From contig NZ_BMUG01000007.1 of the NCBI RefSeq assembly GCF_014650075.1, forward strand, positions 434,001 through 498,000: a stretch of 64,000 nt of DNA, given 5' to 3'. Origin of the DNA: Streptomyces microflavus (GTDB lineage: Bacteria; Actinomycetota; Actinomycetes; Streptomycetales; Streptomycetaceae). A program made the position numbers and the translations under genes. The notes under the pieces were generated by a model that made no database searches, was not told where the DNA came from, and worked only from the letters and a program-made list of their open reading frames with translations. This document shows, piece by piece, positions 61,936 to 64,000 of this stretch (positions within the stretch are counted from its first letter, which is position 1; each line of letters starts with the position of its first letter).

Positions 61936-64000
61936 CAGTCACCACGAGTGCGCCCTCCGGGGGCGGCGAGGCGGCCATCCCGCCCGAGGACCTGGTCACG
62001 CTGACCATCGACGGCATCGAGATCAGCGTCCCCAAGGGGACCCTGGTCATCCGGGCCGCCGAGCTCCTCGGCATCGAGATCCCGCGCTTCTGCGACCACC
62101 CGCTCCTCGACCCCGCCGGCGCCTGCCGCCAGTGCATCGTCGAGGTGGAGGGCCAGCGCAAGCCGATGGCCTCCTGCACCATCACCTGCACCGACGGCAT
62201 GGTCGTCAAGTCGCAGATCACCTCTCCTGTCGCCGAAAAGGCGCAGAAGGGCGTGATGGAGCTGCTGCTGATCAACCATCCGCTGGACTGCCCCGTCTGC
62301 GACAAGGGCGGCGAGTGCCCGCTCCAGAACCAGGCGATGTCGCACGGCGGCGCCGACTCCCGCTTCGACGGGAAGAAGCGGACCTTCGAGAAGCCCGTCC
62401 CGATCTCCACCCAGGTGCTGCTGGACCGTGAGCGGTGCGTGCTCTGCGCGCGCTGCACCCGGTTCTCCAACCAGGTGGCGGGCGACCCGATGATCGAGCT
62501 GATCGAGCGCGGCGCCCTCCAGCAGGTCGGCACCGGCGAGGGCGACCCCTTCGAGTCGTACTTCTCCGGCAACACCATCCAGATCTGCCCGGTCGGCGCG
62601 CTGACCTCGGCGGCGTACCGCTTCCGCTCCCGCCCCTTCGACCTGGTCTCCACCCCCTCGGTGTGCGAGCAGTGCTCCGGCGGCTGCGGGATGCGCACGG
62701 ACCACCGGCGCGGCAAGGTCATGCGGCGCCTCGCGGCCAACGAGCCCGAGGTCAACGAGGAGTGGATCTGCGACAAGGGGAGGTTCGGCTTCCGCTACGC
62801 CCAGCAGCGCGACCGGCTCACCACCCCGCTGGTCCGCAACGCCGAAGGCGTCCTGGAACCGGCGAGCTGGCCCGAGGCGCTGGAAGCCGCGGCGGCCGGT
62901 CTGCTCGCCGCCCGGGGCCGGGCCGGTGTGCTGACCGGTGGCCGGCTGACCGTCGAGGACTCCTACGCGTACAGCAAGTTCGCGCGGGTCGCCCTCGACA
63001 CCAACGACGTCGACTTCCGCTCCCGGGTCCACAGCGCCGAGGAGGCCGACTTCCTGGCCGCCCGGGTCGCCGGACGCGGCCGGGACCTGGACGGCGAGGG
63101 GGTCACGTACACCGCGCTGGAGAAGGCCCCCGCGGTCCTGCTCGTCGGGTTCGAGTCCGAGGAGGAGGCCCCCGGCGTCTTCCTGCGGCTCCGCAAGGCC
63201 CACCGCAAGAGCGGCCAGAAGACCTTCGCGCTCGCCTCGCACGCCACGCGCGGCCTGGTGAAGGCGGGCGGCACGCTGCTGCCCGCCGCCCCCGGCACCG
63301 AGACCGAGTGGCTGGACGCGCTCGCGGGCGGCGTCGGCCTGGAGGCCGAAGGGGCTGCCGCCGCCGAGGCGTTGCGCGGTGAGAACTCCCTGATCATCGT
63401 CGGTGAGCGGCTCGCCGGCGTGCCCGGCGCACTCTCCGCCGCAGTCCGGACCGCCGCCGCGACCGGCGCACGCCTGGTGTGGATTCCGCGCCGGGCGGGC
63501 GACCGGGGCGCGGTGGAGGCGGGCGCGCTCCCCACCCTGCTGCCCGGCGGCCGCCCGGCCACCGACCCGCGGGCCCGGGACGAGGTGGCGGCCGTGTGGC
63601 GCGTCGCCGAACTCCCCTCCCGGCACGGCCGCGACACCGGCCAGATCATCGAGGCCGCGGCCACCGGTGAACTGGGCGCGCTGCTCGTCGCCGGCGTCGG
63701 GGTGGAGGACCTGCCCGACCCGGCGCGTGCGCTGGAGGCCCTGGACGAGGTCGGGTTCCTGGTCTCGCTGGAGCTGCGGCCGAGCGAGGTCACCGACCGG
63801 GCCGACGTGGTCTTCCCGGTCGCCGCCGTCGCGGAGAAGTCCGGCACCTTCCTCAACTGGGAGGGCCGGGCCCGGATGTTCCAGGCGGCGCTGAAGCCGG
63901 AGCAGATGCCCCGGACGCTCTCGCCGGTCGACTCGCGTGTGCTGCACATGCTGGCCGACGCCATGGACGTGCACTTCGCACTGCCGGACCTGACCGCGGC
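61932..64000 (+). CDS. nuoG: NADH-quinone oxidoreductase subunit G, cut by the window end
   Basis: 689 codons visible from ATG 61932. N-terminal ferredoxin (RFCDHPLLDPAGACRQC, SCTITC), a second cluster region HPLDCPVCDKGGECPLQNQ, CVLCARCTRF with QICPVGALTS, then the molybdopterin-like domain with CEQCSGGCGMRTD. These provide the N1b, N4, N5 and possibly N7 clusters. The 3' end and the rest of the operon lie beyond 64000. Confidence 0.95.
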   Translation, partial: MTVTTSAPSGGGEAAIPPEDLVTLTIDGIEISVPKGTLVIRAAELLGIEIPRFCDHPLLDPAGACRQCIVEVEGQRKPMASCTITCTDGMVVKSQITSPVAEKAQKGVMELLLINHPLDCPVCDKGGECPLQNQAMSHGGADSRFDGKKRTFEKPVPISTQVLLDRERCVLCARCTRFSNQVAGDPMIELIERGALQQVGTGEGDPFESYFSGNTIQICPVGALTSAAYRFRSRPFDLVSTPSVCEQCSGGCGMRTDHRRGKVMRRLAANEPEVNEEWICDKGRFGFRYAQQRDRLTTPLVRNAEGVLEPASWPEALEAAAAGLLAARGRAGVLTGGRLTVEDSYAYSKFARVALDTNDVDFRSRVHSAEEADFLAARVAGRGRDLDGEGVTYTALEKAPAVLLVGFESEEEAPGVFLRLRKAHRKSGQKTFALASHATRGLVKAGGTLLPAAPGTETEWLDALAGGVGLEAEGAAAAEALRGENSLIIVGERLAGVPGALSAAVRTAAATGARLVWIPRRAGDRGAVEAGALPTLLPGGRPATDPRARDEVAAVWRVAELPSRHGRDTGQIIEAAATGELGALLVAGVGVEDLPDPARALEALDEVGFLVSLELRPSEVTDRADVVFPVAAVAEKSGTFLNWEGRARMFQAALKPEQMPRTLSPVDSRVLHMLADAMDVHFALPDLTA

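Overview
The window is chromosomal DNA of a Streptomyces or very close relative. It is GC-rich throughout, coding DNA has G/C-biased third positions, GTG starts and 1-4 nt overlaps are common, and several gene sets are hallmarks of the genus: afsK/afsR/afsS, the futalosine menaquinone genes mqnA and mqnC, a short Cys-terminated leader peptide before a sulfonate transporter, and a Rex operator before nuoA. I see no phage, insertion sequence, rRNA, CRISPR array or replication origin.

Layout. 1-1.2 kb: the 5' part of an NDP-forming acyl-CoA synthetase-like gene and an initiator tRNA. 1.3-4.7 kb: two paralogous NmrA-type oxidoreductases around AraC and MarR regulators. 4.8-8.3 kb: a secreted M28 aminopeptidase, an unknown gene and a flavin monooxygenase. 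8.4-11.6 kb: an iron-siderophore importer (binding protein and two permeases) behind an iron box. 11.7-18.9 kb: DoxX, DUF35, PspAB, HtpX, a PdxH-like oxidase, a lipid-transfer thiolase, an acyl-CoA dehydrogenase, an F420-type nitroreductase and a TetR regulator. 19.2-24.3 kb: a glyoxalase-like protein, the AfsK-type kinase and two small cell-envelope proteins. 24.3-28.4 kb: enoyl-CoA hydratase, DUF35, thiolase and a divergent FadD3-like ligase. 28.5-29.4 kb: a VapBC-like toxin-antitoxin pair plus an antitoxin remnant. 29.5-33 kb: afsS and a frameshifted afsR. 33.2-35.7 kb: amidohydrolase, MerR regulator, cold-shock protein. 36-41 kb: mqnA, a receptor-like Ser/Thr kinase, mqnC and a degenerate amidohydrolase. 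41-43.2 kb: sigma factor, membrane protein, DUF3152 protease-like protein. 43.3-47.4 kb: Cys leader peptide, ssuC-ssuA-ssuB and tauD. 47.4-50 kb: menG, GNAT and a geranylgeranyl reductase. 50-56 kb: CGNR regulator, metallophosphatase, small ORF, MFS exporter, lipase-like hydrolase, NlpC/P60 protein. 56.7-64 kb: nuoABCDEFG, cut by the window end.

Three themes link the genes. (1) Several acyl-CoA/steroid-like catabolic genes, spread over 33 kb, share near-identical palindromes (core CTGACGG-N-CCGTCAG) just upstream. A TetR regulator lies among them. This looks like one dispersed regulon built around two thiolases without the nucleophilic Cys and two DUF35 proteins, and is the best candidate here for an undescribed system. 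(2) The AfsK-AfsR-AfsS antibiotic regulatory cascade is present, but afsR has an apparent single-base loss. (3) Menaquinone synthesis and tailoring (mqnA, mqnC, menG, MenJ-like reductase) stands near the Rex-controlled complex I operon, placing quinone supply beside quinone reduction.
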